Under the pieces are notes generated by a model, which was not told the DNA's origin, ran no database searches, and saw only the letters and a program-made list of their open reading frames with translations. 64,000 bases of DNA, from NCBI GenBank assembly GCA_020635035.1, contig JACKAO010000001.1, positions 124,001 to 188,000 of the forward strand. Reading direction: 5' to 3'. The translations under genes and the position numbers were made by a program. Of this stretch, positions 28,354 through 37,545 are shown in pieces (positions within the stretch are counted from its first letter, which is position 1; every line of letters starts with the position of its first letter). Source of the DNA: Calditrichia bacterium. Its GTDB lineage: Bacteria; Calditrichota; Calditrichia; Calditrichales; J004.

Positions 28354-30477
28354 ATGTTTAAGCAGAGAATTATTTATCTTAGCGTTTTTATTTTCTTGAT
28401 TCTATCAAACGGATTTGCCCAGGACTATCAACTTATCTGGTCTGATGAGTTTGATGGTACCCAATTAAACAGCGATAACTGGACATTCGAAACCGGCGCC
28501 GGGGGCTGGGGTAACAGCGAACTGCAATTTTATACAAGCCGTTCGGCGAACCTTTCACTTGCAGATGGAATAATGACTATTACAGCTTTAAAAGAATCCT
28601 ATAGCGGAAGCAGTTACACTTCGGCCCGCATTAAAACACAAGGCAAAAAATTCTGGAAGTATGGTAAAATTGAAGCACGTATGAAATTACCCTATGGCCA
28701 GGGTTTATGGCCGGCATTCTGGATGCTCGGTGAAAGTATTTCAACTGTGAGCTGGCCGGCATGCGGTGAAATTGATATTATGGAAATGATTGGCGGTTCG
28801 GGGCGCGAAAATACAGTCTATGGAACAGCACATTGGGATCAAAACGGACATTCCAGTTATGGAGGAGATTATACACTTTCCAATGGTACATTTTCTGATG
28901 ATTTCCATGTTTTTTCAATTGTCTGGACACCGCAGTCAATCACCTGGTTTGTGGATGGTATTCAATACCACATAATTGATATCAAACCTGCGGATCTCAG
29001 TGAATTCCGGGAAAATGCTTTTATTCTGTTTAATGTTGCTGTAGGTGGTGTCTGGCCTGGATATCCGGATCAGACGACTGTTTTTCCACAGACAATGAAA
29101 GTTGATTATGTTCGTGTCTACCAGGATGCAGCGGCATTACCAAAAATCACAATCGCTGAACCGCAGAACGCGCAGAATTTTCAGGAAGGAACCCCAATAA
29201 AAATAAGTACAGATATTGATTTTGATGGCGTTATGGACAAAGTCGAATTTTATCAGGATCAGGTTCTAATTGGTGTTGCGGAAGATGAACCCTATGAAAT
29301 GAATTGGTATGATGTTAAACCAGGTACTTATACTATTCAGGCAAAAACGCTAACAGCACAGGGTTACCAAACCGTATCAGAAAGTGTTCAGATCCAGGTT
29401 GGAAGTTCGGTTGATATTTCTCCTTACAAAGGATTTGCTGCAATGCTTCCTGGAATAATTGAAGCTGAAAACTATGATCTGGGCGGTCAGGGATTAGCTT
29501 ACAATGATGCTGATGCCGGAAATAGCGGGGCAACATATCGCACAAGTGAAGGTGTGGATATTGAAAAATGCACGGATGAGAATGGTGGTTATAATATAGG
29601 CTGGATTGCCCCGGGAGAATGGCTCTCTTACCAGGTTAATGTTTTAAAAGCGGGGAGTTACAATTTTGACTTCCGTGTTGCATCAAACGGGGGTGGTGGT
29701 ACTTTTTATGTTGAAATGAACGGTGAAAATAAAAGCGGAACTGTGTCGGCACCCAACACTGGCGGCTGGCAAAACTGGCAAACTGTAACTGTAAATGATA
29801 TCGAACTTTCGGAAGGGTTTCAAACGCTGAAATTTCATTTTTCAGGAGGAAGTTTTAATTTGAATTATCTCGCAGTTTATCCGGCAGACGGGCAGGCCAT
29901 TCTGCAATTATTAAGTCCAATAGGTGGTGAAACCTGGCAAAAATCCACCGACAGGGATATTCGATGGTTTGGCTGGGATGTGAATTCAATACGTATATTA
30001 TATTCTACAGACGCTGGTGCAAACTGGACGCACGCAACAACACGCGCAGCATCGGATTTTGGCATATACCGATGGTCTATTCCGGATGTTGAGTCTAATG
30101 AATGCCTGGTTCGGATCGTTGACCGCTCTGATGCAACTTTGGCTGATACAAGTACTTCCTATTTTACTATCGATAATGCAACAACTATCGAAAAACCAGA
30201 AAAGATTGTTTACGGATTCAAACTTTTTCAGGCTTATCCGAATCCCTTTAATCCTACCACAACGCTTCGTTTTAATATGCCGTATAGCGGGCAGGTAGAA
30301 TTATCGGTTTATAAAATGACCGGTGAAAAAGTGGCAACACTCGCCTCAGGCTATTTTAACGCCGGTGAACATAGCGAGCAATGGAATGCTACAGGTTTTG
30401 CCAGCGGAGTTTATATATGCCGCATCTCGAACGACCATGGTTTTGCAGCAAGTCAGAAATTGATATTAATCAAATAA
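28354..30477 (+). CDS. secreted GH16 beta-glucanase with CBM6 and type IX sorting domain
   Basis: Signal peptide 1-22. The GH16 domain (about 25-265) has catalytic E139-I-D141-I-M-E144, typical of laminarinase/beta-1,3-glucanase enzymes, and WSDEFDG at its start. An Ig-like domain (about 267-350) is followed by a CBM6 (about 365-510; IEAENYD, GYNIGW, GEWLSYQVNV), a second beta-sandwich (about 515-615) and a C-terminal type A sorting domain (about 620-707) with YPNPFNPTT. The enzyme should be exported through the type IX system and cut beta-1,3(1,4)-glucans outside the cell. GGAGGA lies 10 bases before the ATG. Confidence 0.92.
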   Translation: MFKQRIIYLSVFIFLILSNGFAQDYQLIWSDEFDGTQLNSDNWTFETGAGGWGNSELQFYTSRSANLSLADGIMTITALKESYSGSSYTSARIKTQGKKFWKYGKIEARMKLPYGQGLWPAFWMLGESISTVSWPACGEIDIMEMIGGSGRENTVYGTAHWDQNGHSSYGGDYTLSNGTFSDDFHVFSIVWTPQSITWFVDGIQYHIIDIKPADLSEFRENAFILFNVAVGGVWPGYPDQTTVFPQTMKVDYVRVYQDAAALPKITIAEPQNAQNFQEGTPIKISTDIDFDGVMDKVEFYQDQVLIGVAEDEPYEMNWYDVKPGTYTIQAKTLTAQGYQTVSESVQIQVGSSVDISPYKGFAAMLPGIIEAENYDLGGQGLAYNDADAGNSGATYRTSEGVDIEKCTDENGGYNIGWIAPGEWLSYQVNVLKAGSYNFDFRVASNGGGGTFYVEMNGENKSGTVSAPNTGGWQNWQTVTVNDIELSEGFQTLKFHFSGGSFNLNYLAVYPADGQAILQLLSPIGGETWQKSTDRDIRWFGWDVNSIRILYSTDAGANWTHATTRAASDFGIYRWSIPDVESNECLVRIVDRSDATLADTSTSYFTIDNATTIEKPEKIVYGFKLFQAYPNPFNPTTTLRFNMPYSGQVELSVYKMTGEKVATLASGYFNAGEHSEQWNATGFASGVYICRISNDHGFAASQKLILIK

Positions 30478-30814
30478 TTAAGAGCAAACTATGAGTTCGA
30501 TATAAGAAAACCAGAAGTTTACATAGAGCAAATTCCCCTATATTTAAGAGGGGAATGGGGTTGTCAAGTAATTGATTGACTGATTTTTATAAGAACAACC
30601 CCTTAATGCCCTTTTTTAAGCGAAATATAATAACCAGCTAAAAACATAAATTTTTATCCTGCACTTTTCTTGCCCAATTACCATTTTGTAATAATTGGTC
30701 AAACTTTTACATCCATCCTTTTGTGTTTTATCTCAAATTAAAGCTTAAACAATCCATTAGATTGATATAACCAATTATTTATTCACATATATATTATTTG
30801 ATGGAGGAGCTGAT
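30478..30814. repeat. 337-bp intergenic gap with nested palindromes, possible small repeat element
   Basis: No gene is visible. ATTCCCCT (30532-30539) pairs with AGGGGAAT (30549-30556), and directly next to it GGGGTTGT (30557-30564) pairs with ACAACCCC (30595-30602). The RNA or DNA could form two stacked stems, the second with a 30-base loop. This compact arrangement looks like a dispersed palindromic intergenic element rather than a simple terminator. No second copy was noticed in this window. The last 100 bp are AT-rich and may carry the promoter for the following gene. Confidence 0.4.
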
Positions 30815-31402
30815 ATGAGACAAAAACTTGCCTTCTTTATTCTTTTCGTTTTGATTTCCACACCGCTGTTTTCCCAGGAAGCGATTATTGGTGAAATTCG
30901 CATGTTTGCCGGTAATTTTGCCCCAAGGGGTTGGGCATTCTGTGAAGGACAACTGCTGCCTATAGCCCAGAACACGGCGCTATTTTCAATACTTGGGACA
31001 ACCTATGGCGGTGACGGCCGTACAACGTTTGCCTTACCCGATCTGCGTGGCAGGGCGGCGATTCACCCCGGGACAGGTCCGGGACTGACAAATAAAAGGC
31101 TGGGTGAAATGGGCGGACAGGAAAATGTAACATTAACAATAAACGAAATACCGGCCCATAGCCATAATGTAACAGTTAATGCTGATTCTTCAGTAGCTAC
31201 TTCTGATAAACCGCAGGACGGATTGCCCGCACGAAATGCTGCTGCAACCCCGCAATATGGAACGACATCGAACAGCAGCCTGAATGCATCTGCTGTGGCG
31301 ATTGAACCTGCCGGCGGAGGACAGGCGCATCCTAATATGCCACCATTTACAGCCATTAATTTTATTATCGCTACTCAGGGCATTTATCCATCCCGTCCAT
31401 AA
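30815..31402 (+). CDS. secreted phage-tail-collar/MdpB-like protein
   Basis: Residues 1-20 are a signal peptide (ending LFSQ). The rest is a tail-collar domain of the microcystin-dependent-protein (MdpB) type, with GEIRMFAGNFAPRGWAFCEG, GTTYGGDGRTTFALPDLRGR and the C-terminal PPFTAINFIIATQG. Most relatives lack a signal peptide and are encoded near phage tail or contractile-injection genes; none is nearby here. Spacing of 17 bp to the next gene suggests a two-gene operon with the beta-propeller protein. GGAGGAG precedes the start. Confidence 0.85.
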   Translation: MRQKLAFFILFVLISTPLFSQEAIIGEIRMFAGNFAPRGWAFCEGQLLPIAQNTALFSILGTTYGGDGRTTFALPDLRGRAAIHPGTGPGLTNKRLGEMGGQENVTLTINEIPAHSHNVTVNADSSVATSDKPQDGLPARNAAATPQYGTTSNSSLNASAVAIEPAGGGQAHPNMPPFTAINFIIATQGIYPSRP

Positions 31403-31419
31403 TTTACAGCGAGGTTATT

Positions 31420-33432
31420 ATGCGAAAAGTTACACACATTGCTTTATTGCTGTTATGGTGCATCGGGTTTACTTCTGCCCAGGATATTTTCTGGCTGGAA
31501 TCGGATTTCAGCCATCCGCGGCTGGTGAAAAGTGCCGAAGATGGTACTGAATTACAAACTGTTGCCTTAACAGCCGCTTCACAACCACAGGATCTGCTGT
31601 GGAATAGCCAGGAAAAAAACCTGCTGTGGAGCACTCTTTCATTTAACAATGCAGCCATTCAAAAAACTGATGAAAGTTTTAGTGCGATCTCCAATGTAGT
31701 CAATGGCCAAAGTGTTCTGCGCGGTATGGCAATTGATGAAACAAACGACTACCTGTTCTGGATTTCTACCAATCTTCAGGATGGACCTAAAATCTGGAGG
31801 TCCGGCTTGAACGGTCAATCTCCTGAAGTACTAATTAATTTTGATGCCGGAAGCAATAATACACCACATTCGCTGGTGTTTGATGCTGCTGGCAACAGGC
31901 TTTTCTGGACAAATTACGGAATGGGAAAAATACAATCTGCGAATGCCGTTTCCGGAGCTTTGCCACAAGATATAATCACAGGTTTAAGCAGTCCGGCAGG
32001 TTTGGCTTTCAGTCCGGATTCAGCAAGGCTGTTCTGGACGGAAATGAGCAGCGGCCAGGCAAAATCAGCAAACATCGATGGTACCGGCATAAAGCTGATT
32101 GCCGATAATCTGTCTTCGCCTGATTTTATCACCACAAATGATAAAGCTGGCAGGATTGCCTGGAGTGAAGCAGGAAACGGGGTTATTAAATCTGCAGCTT
32201 ATGATGGTTCGGATATTTATATCTATCCAGTACATGCTGTAGCTCCAAAGGGCATTGTTATTGAATCACCGCCGGATACGACAATAGCGGGATTTTATAA
32301 AATTGTTATTCAGCCATGTGATACAACAATTCAGGTACAGAATTTAATAAAATTTAAGGCATTGCTGCAGGATTCTTTGGGGAACACACTTTCTGCCGAT
32401 GCTCGGTGGTCGGTTCGGGGAAAGAATCGTAATCCCATTACAGATGATGGAGCATTATTTGCATATTTCCCGGGCAGGGCAAAGGTCCATGCAAAAGTTG
32501 ATTCACTAACAGCAAAGGCATATCTGAGTGTTGTGGACACGACTGCTGACACTACCTGTGCTAATAAAATCAGGATTAAAACAAATTTTTACTGCGATGA
32601 TGATGACGACGATGGGCACGGTTACGATCACAAAAAGAAAGACCACCACCGCGGACCACGCGACCACCGAAATTTCAGTATTAGGGAAGGCAGTACATTT
32701 ACACTGGCAGGATTGCCGCATCCTTTCAACATACTTAACGGTACATCTGTTTATTTCCCACAAGGCAGTTTGCATGAAGATGTAAATATTGAAATAAAAA
32801 TGCCAAAGCTGCATAAACAGGATTCGGACAGCCTGGAATTTATTAGCGGGATCATCAGCGCGATCAGCTTTAACGTATCGGTTGCAGACTCAGTTTACGA
32901 TCACTATTATTTTGACAAACCTTTGAGTATAGCCATTCCATTTAAGCGTGGGATCTTAAAAAGATATGGAATAGACCCTGCGGATCTCAGCCTGTTTTAT
33001 GCAATGGACAGCACTACTTTTGATTCACTTGGGATCAGTCATGTTATGGTTGACAGCAGTTCTAACAGAATTTATGCATTGGTTGAGCATTTCAGTACCC
33101 TTGTTGTCCGTGAAAAACCACAGGTTACAACTGCAGAAAATTATGCAATTGATAGCCGTCAGCCCGTAAATTTTGTATTAGATCAGAATTATCCAAATCC
33201 GTTTAATCCCTTGACGAAAATACATTACCAATTGCCGGTTAGCAGTAAAATTACAGTTACAATATATAATTCAATCGGCCAGAAGGTGGAAACATTGTTT
33301 ACAGGGAAACAGCCGGCAGGAAGTTATTCCTTGCAATGGGATGCCACAAGCTTTGCAAGCGGAGTCTATTATTATCGCCTGGAAAGCGATGCCGGATTCA
33401 GGCAAACCAGGAAACTGATTCTGCTTAAATAA
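31420..33432 (+). CDS. secreted YWTD-type beta-propeller protein with type IX sorting domain
   Basis: Signal peptide 1-20. Residues about 22-275 contain about six LDL-receptor class B-like repeats with the spaced pattern LFW-x(10-12)-I-x-S/R-x(4)-G (for example LFWTNYGMGKIQSAN, LFWTEMSSGQAKSAN), forming a propeller. An Ig/BIG2-like domain follows (about 290-375), then a stretch rich in Asp, His and Lys (about 390-415), a ZU5/GAIN-like beta region (about 420-560) and a C-terminal sorting domain with YPNPFNPLT (about 590-670). It is probably attached to or released from the cell surface. Binding partner unknown; the adjacent tail-collar protein is a candidate. Confidence 0.8.
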   Translation: MRKVTHIALLLLWCIGFTSAQDIFWLESDFSHPRLVKSAEDGTELQTVALTAASQPQDLLWNSQEKNLLWSTLSFNNAAIQKTDESFSAISNVVNGQSVLRGMAIDETNDYLFWISTNLQDGPKIWRSGLNGQSPEVLINFDAGSNNTPHSLVFDAAGNRLFWTNYGMGKIQSANAVSGALPQDIITGLSSPAGLAFSPDSARLFWTEMSSGQAKSANIDGTGIKLIADNLSSPDFITTNDKAGRIAWSEAGNGVIKSAAYDGSDIYIYPVHAVAPKGIVIESPPDTTIAGFYKIVIQPCDTTIQVQNLIKFKALLQDSLGNTLSADARWSVRGKNRNPITDDGALFAYFPGRAKVHAKVDSLTAKAYLSVVDTTADTTCANKIRIKTNFYCDDDDDDGHGYDHKKKDHHRGPRDHRNFSIREGSTFTLAGLPHPFNILNGTSVYFPQGSLHEDVNIEIKMPKLHKQDSDSLEFISGIISAISFNVSVADSVYDHYYFDKPLSIAIPFKRGILKRYGIDPADLSLFYAMDSTTFDSLGISHVMVDSSSNRIYALVEHFSTLVVREKPQVTTAENYAIDSRQPVNFVLDQNYPNPFNPLTKIHYQLPVSSKITVTIYNSIGQKVETLFTGKQPAGSYSLQWDATSFASGVYYYRLESDAGFRQTRKLILLK

Positions 33433-33439
33433 TAATAAA

Positions 33440-33472
33440 AAGCGGATAGCCAAGCTGGGATCCGCTTATTTT
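33440..33472 (+). terminator. intrinsic terminator after beta-propeller gene
   Basis: AAGCGGAT (33440-33447) and ATCCGCTT (33460-33467) form an 8-bp stem with a 12-base loop, followed by ATTTTAT. It lies between convergent genes and may serve mainly the plus-strand unit. Confidence 0.7.
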
Positions 33473-33526
33473 ATATCTTATAGGGAGATGGTTACAGACA
33501 GGGATGTCTTTTTAAGTTGTGTTAAA

Positions 33527-34471
33527 TTAGCGCTTCAATTTACCCAGCAGAAGTTTGATTGCCGTCGAATTCTGCATCACGTAAAAGTGAATTGAAGGCA
33601 CACCTTTAGCCATCAGCTCGTTCACCTGGTTCAATGCCCATTCCACCCCTATCTCATGTACATCATTTGCAGGAGCTTTGATCACTTCACGGGTCAGTTC
33701 CGCCGGTAAATCAATATAAAAATTTTTAGGCAGCGAATTCAGGTTCGTCTTACGGGTGATAATTTTAAGTCCGGGGATTATTGGTACGTTGATTCCTGCC
33801 GCCCGGCATTTATCAACAAAATCAAAATAATACTTGTTATCAAAAAACATCTGAGTAACGATATATGAAGCCCCGGCATCTATTTTTTCTTTCAGGAACA
33901 TAATGTCTGTTTCCAAATTTGGTGCTTCAAAATGTTTCTCGGGATAACCGCCTACACCCACACAAAAATCAGATGGACGCGCATCCAGTAAGTTTTCTTC
34001 CAGGTATTTACCATGATTCATGTCCTTAACCTGGCGTACCAGGTCGACAGCGTAGTTGTTTGTTGTCCGGCCGTCGGGAACAGGTTTAACGGAATCATCA
34101 CCGCGGATAGCCAGCACATTTTCAATCTCCAGGTATTGCAGGTCGATTAAAAAATCTTCTGTTTCTTCACGGGTAAAACCCTGGCAAAGAATATGCGGTA
34201 CGGCGTCAATATTATACTTTTTCTGGATCAGGGCGCAAATCCCAATGGTTCCGGGACGTTTTCGTTTGGTTTTGCGTTTAATACCCTGCGGAGTTTCTTC
34301 GTAAACGACTTCGGCCGCGTGGCTGGTAATATCGATAAATGGCGGTCGAAACTTTGCAAGATCATCCACCAGGCCCAGCAGGCTTTTAATATCTCCGCCG
34401 CGGCGCGGGGGGATTATTTCAAAACTTATCAGTGGTTCTTTTGCGTTCTCGAGATGCTCAATAACTTTCAT
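33527..34471 (-). CDS. metF: 5,10-methylenetetrahydrofolate reductase
   Basis: The 314-residue TIM-barrel flavoprotein has ISFEIIPPRRGGD near the start, VLAIRGDD in the middle, and FCVGVGGYPEKH and IVTQMFFDNKYY blocks, all standard MetF motifs. It reduces methylene-THF to methyl-THF for methionine synthesis. A single gene on the minus strand between plus-strand operons, with AAGGAATTGGA before the ATG. The length is usual for the family. No SAM riboswitch was seen upstream. Confidence 0.93.
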   Translation of the reverse strand: MKVIEHLENAKEPLISFEIIPPRRGGDIKSLLGLVDDLAKFRPPFIDITSHAAEVVYEETPQGIKRKTKRKRPGTIGICALIQKKYNIDAVPHILCQGFTREETEDFLIDLQYLEIENVLAIRGDDSVKPVPDGRTTNNYAVDLVRQVKDMNHGKYLEENLLDARPSDFCVGVGGYPEKHFEAPNLETDIMFLKEKIDAGASYIVTQMFFDNKYYFDFVDKCRAAGINVPIIPGLKIITRKTNLNSLPKNFYIDLPAELTREVIKAPANDVHEIGVEWALNQVNELMAKGVPSIHFYVMQNSTAIKLLLGKLKR

Positions 34472-34723
34472 TCCAATTCCTTATGTGTATGCGGGCGTAA
34501 AAATAAACAAAAGATATACTTTCTTCTAATTTTTTTAGGTTCGGTAAATTTTTGTAAAAATTGATTATATGATAAAATAAGAAATATGAGTGTTTGTTAA
34601 TAAACTGATCAATTGATACACAAGTTTTTATTGAATATTTTAGCTAAGCAATAAGGGAGAGAATATAAGTGTCTGAGAATAATGTTTCATTTTAAGATTT
34701 TCCACAATTGTGCAGGATAAAAA

Positions 34724-35092
34724 ATGAGAATATTAAATATTGTAAAACCCAAATGGATATTAATTTTTATTATCTTTTTAGCGATAAATCTATATGCTAC
34801 TTATAATGTATTCGTAGATATTAAACCTTATGATTTATTAATTCTCATGAATAGCAGTCATCAGATCGATAGATTTGAAATTACAGAAGGTGATACAACA
34901 TACATCTACCATCCGGTAAAGTTTGAAAAACATACAATAAATAAAAGAGAAAAAATTATTGATGTTCAATATATCCGGTCAGATCAGGGTGATGAACTGC
35001 CATCTTTTCATTTAAGTATTAAAGGGTATAAAGGAACTTTTAATTTCAAAGGAAAAGAGATTGAAGCTCATACCGGATGGGAAATGGGTTAA
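34724..35092 (+). CDS. small membrane-anchored protein, hypothetical
   Basis: This 122-residue protein has one N-terminal hydrophobic segment (about 10-30) and a hydrophilic, beta-rich remainder. I do not recognise a family. AGGA lies six bases before the ATG. It could be a lone anchored periplasmic protein. Low GC content compared with the following gene. Confidence 0.5.
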   Translation: MRILNIVKPKWILIFIIFLAINLYATYNVFVDIKPYDLLILMNSSHQIDRFEITEGDTTYIYHPVKFEKHTINKREKIIDVQYIRSDQGDELPSFHLSIKGYKGTFNFKGKEIEAHTGWEMG

Positions 35093-35161
35093 ACGGGCAA
35101 GATTATCAACCTGGCTTTTACTATGTATGGTTTTGTGTAAAAAAATGCAACCAGATCATTT

Positions 35162-36805
35162 ATGAAAAATCTAAAAGTAATTATTATAAGTCTCCAGTTA
35201 TGCTGTTTTACAGCATTATCTGCGCAAGTGGAATATGAAGCGGATGTCCTGATCTATGGCGGAACTTCGGCTGCGGTTACTGCTGCTGTGCAGGCAAAAC
35301 GATTAGGCCGTTCGGTGATCGTTGTCTCCCCGGATAAACACCTGGGTGGACTCACTTCCGGCGGGCTTGGCTGGACCGATAGCGGCAATAAATCGGTTAT
35401 TGGAGGACTCGCCAGGGAATTCTACCAGAGAATTTACAATTATTATGACCGCGCAGAAACCTGGAAGTGGGAGCAACAGGCGGATTATGGCAACAAAGGA
35501 CAAGGTACGATTGCCATGGATGGTTCAGATAGAACAATGTGGATATTTGAGCCGCATATCGCTGAGAAAGTCTTTGAAGATTTAATTTCAGAATCAGGGA
35601 TTCCTGTACACAGGGATGAATGGCTGGATCGGGAGAATGGAGTTGTTAAGGATGGCACGCGTATAATATCAATTACAATGCTCAGCGGCAAAACATTCCG
35701 GGCGAAAATGTTTATCGATGCCACCTATGAAGGTGATTTGATGGCTGCTTCCGGTGTTTCCTATCATATCGGGCGGGAAGCAAACAGTGTCTATAATGAA
35801 GAATGGAATGGTGTCCAGGCTGGTGTTCTGCATCATGGGCATCATTTTGGAACACATAAAGTATCACCGTACAAAACCGCAGATGATCCACAGAGCGGTC
35901 TGCTTCCGGGTGTTTCAGAAGAACCGCCTGGTTATAAGGGAGAAGGTGATGAGAAGGTTCAGGCTTATTGTTTCCGATTGTGCCTTACCGATTCCCCTGA
36001 AAACCGGGTTCCGTTTCCCAAGCCTGATGGATATGATTCACAGCGCTATGAATTGCTGCTGCGTATCTTTGATGCCGGCATCGATCCAATGTATATTTTT
36101 GAAAAGTTTGACCGTATTCCCAACAGGAAAACCGACACCAATAATCACGGACCATTCAGCTTTGACAATATCGGGATGAATTGGGATTATCCCGAAGCAA
36201 GTTACAAGCACAGGCAGGAAATAATCAGAGAACATGAAATATATCAGAAGGGATTACTTTATTTTATCGCTAATGATCCGCGTGTTCCCGAAGAACTGCA
36301 GAAAAGAATGAATCAATGGGGTCTGGCTGCCGATGAGTTCATCGATAACGATCACTGGCCGCACCAGATCTATGTAAGGGAAGCCCGGCGCATGATCGGC
36401 ACATATGTTACAACTGAGAATGATGTTTTGGGTAAACGTGTACCACCGCAGCCTGTGGGAATGGGATCATACACTATGGATTCGCACAATGTGCAGCGCT
36501 ATATTACTCCTGATGGTTTTGTTCAGAATGAAGGGGACATCGGAATAAGTCCGAGAGAGCCGTACAGGATTGCTTATGGTTCGATTATTCCTAGGCGGGA
36601 TGAATGCGAAAATTTGATCGTGCCCGTCTGTGTTTCCAGTTCACATATTGCATTTGGTTCAATCCGTATGGAACCGGTATTTATGATTTTAGGACAGAGC
36701 GCCGCAACGGCAGCATCAATAGCTATCTTCGATGCTGTGAGTGTTCAGGATGTAAATTACGAGAAACTTAAAAATCAACTGTTGGCAGATAAACAAAGGT
36801 TATAG
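35162..36805 (+). CDS. exported FAD-dependent oxidoreductase (FAD_oxidored family)
   Basis: The 547-residue protein has a signal peptide (about 1-21, ending ALSAQ) and a dinucleotide-binding start DVLIYGGTSAAVTAAVQAKR, then GGLTSGGLGWTD, FIDATYEGDLMAASGV and the C-terminal GQSAATAASIA typical of the PF12831 family. These secreted FAD enzymes are common in polysaccharide-degrading FCB bacteria, but their substrates are mostly unknown. It is followed 15 bp later by an exported SGNH hydrolase, suggesting joint action on a sugar or ester substrate. Confidence 0.85.
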   Translation: MKNLKVIIISLQLCCFTALSAQVEYEADVLIYGGTSAAVTAAVQAKRLGRSVIVVSPDKHLGGLTSGGLGWTDSGNKSVIGGLAREFYQRIYNYYDRAETWKWEQQADYGNKGQGTIAMDGSDRTMWIFEPHIAEKVFEDLISESGIPVHRDEWLDRENGVVKDGTRIISITMLSGKTFRAKMFIDATYEGDLMAASGVSYHIGREANSVYNEEWNGVQAGVLHHGHHFGTHKVSPYKTADDPQSGLLPGVSEEPPGYKGEGDEKVQAYCFRLCLTDSPENRVPFPKPDGYDSQRYELLLRIFDAGIDPMYIFEKFDRIPNRKTDTNNHGPFSFDNIGMNWDYPEASYKHRQEIIREHEIYQKGLLYFIANDPRVPEELQKRMNQWGLAADEFIDNDHWPHQIYVREARRMIGTYVTTENDVLGKRVPPQPVGMGSYTMDSHNVQRYITPDGFVQNEGDIGISPREPYRIAYGSIIPRRDECENLIVPVCVSSSHIAFGSIRMEPVFMILGQSAATAASIAIFDAVSVQDVNYEKLKNQLLADKQRL

Positions 36806-36820
36806 ATATGGGAGACAGAT

Positions 36821-37522
36821 ATGGCAAAAACAATTTTGATCTTTTTAACCATTTTATTTTATAGTGCAGCATTTGCGCAAAAAATGAACGTTGAACAATA
36901 CGCCAATTTTGAAAGATACAGGGAAGCTAACAGTAAACTTGGTTTACCGGCAGAATCAGAATCACGGGTGGTTTTCATGGGTAACTCCATTACCGAAGGC
37001 TGGATTGCAAAAAGCCCGGAATTCTTTGAAAAAGAAGGGTACATCGATCGCGGCATCGGCGGGCAGGTAAGTCACCAAATGCTATTACGCTTCAGGGCAG
37101 ATGTGATTGATTTAAAACCAAAGGTTGTTGTCATCTTAGCCGGAACCAATGATCTTGCTCAGAACAGTGGATATACACCCATTGAGTCGATTGCAGATAA
37201 TATTTTTTCCATGGCAGAACTGGCTGATTATCATGGGATAAAAGTTATACTCTGTTCGGTTCTTCCTGCTAGCGATTTTCCCTGGAAAAGTGGTCTTGAA
37301 CCTGCAGAAAAAATTGTTACTCTTAATGAAATCATAAGAAAATATGCGGCAGAAAAAGGCTTTGATTATGTTGATTACCACACGGCGATGAAGGATGATG
37401 CAGGCGGATTAAAAGTCCCAGAGTATACAACAAAAGATGACCTGGTACACCCTAATAAGGCAGGATACGCCGTAATGGAAAAACTCGTTTCCCCGGCAAT
37501 TGAAAAGGCACTGGGACACTGA
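36821..37522 (+). CDS. exported SGNH/GDSL-type esterase
   Basis: Signal peptide 1-19. The SGNH blocks are all visible: GNSITEGW (block I Ser), GIGGQ (block II Gly), AGTND (block III Asn) and DLVHPNKAGY (block V Asp/His). Members remove acyl or acetyl groups from carbohydrates or lipids. It probably belongs to the same operon as the preceding FAD oxidoreductase (15-bp gap, GGGAG before the start). A role in deacetylating polysaccharide is plausible but not shown. Confidence 0.88.
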   Translation: MAKTILIFLTILFYSAAFAQKMNVEQYANFERYREANSKLGLPAESESRVVFMGNSITEGWIAKSPEFFEKEGYIDRGIGGQVSHQMLLRFRADVIDLKPKVVVILAGTNDLAQNSGYTPIESIADNIFSMAELADYHGIKVILCSVLPASDFPWKSGLEPAEKIVTLNEIIRKYAAEKGFDYVDYHTAMKDDAGGLKVPEYTTKDDLVHPNKAGYAVMEKLVSPAIEKALGH

Positions 37523-37545
37523 TACAATTCTAAGAATCAAAAAGT

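Noticed and set aside
30815..31402. Tail-collar protein as part of a prophage or contractile injection system
   Set aside because: It has a signal peptide, and no capsid, sheath, baseplate, integrase or lysis gene occurs in the window.
34472..34723. Possible SAM riboswitch upstream of metF
   Set aside because: No conserved riboswitch core or matching stems could be found on the minus strand; the gap appears to be an ordinary divergent promoter region.
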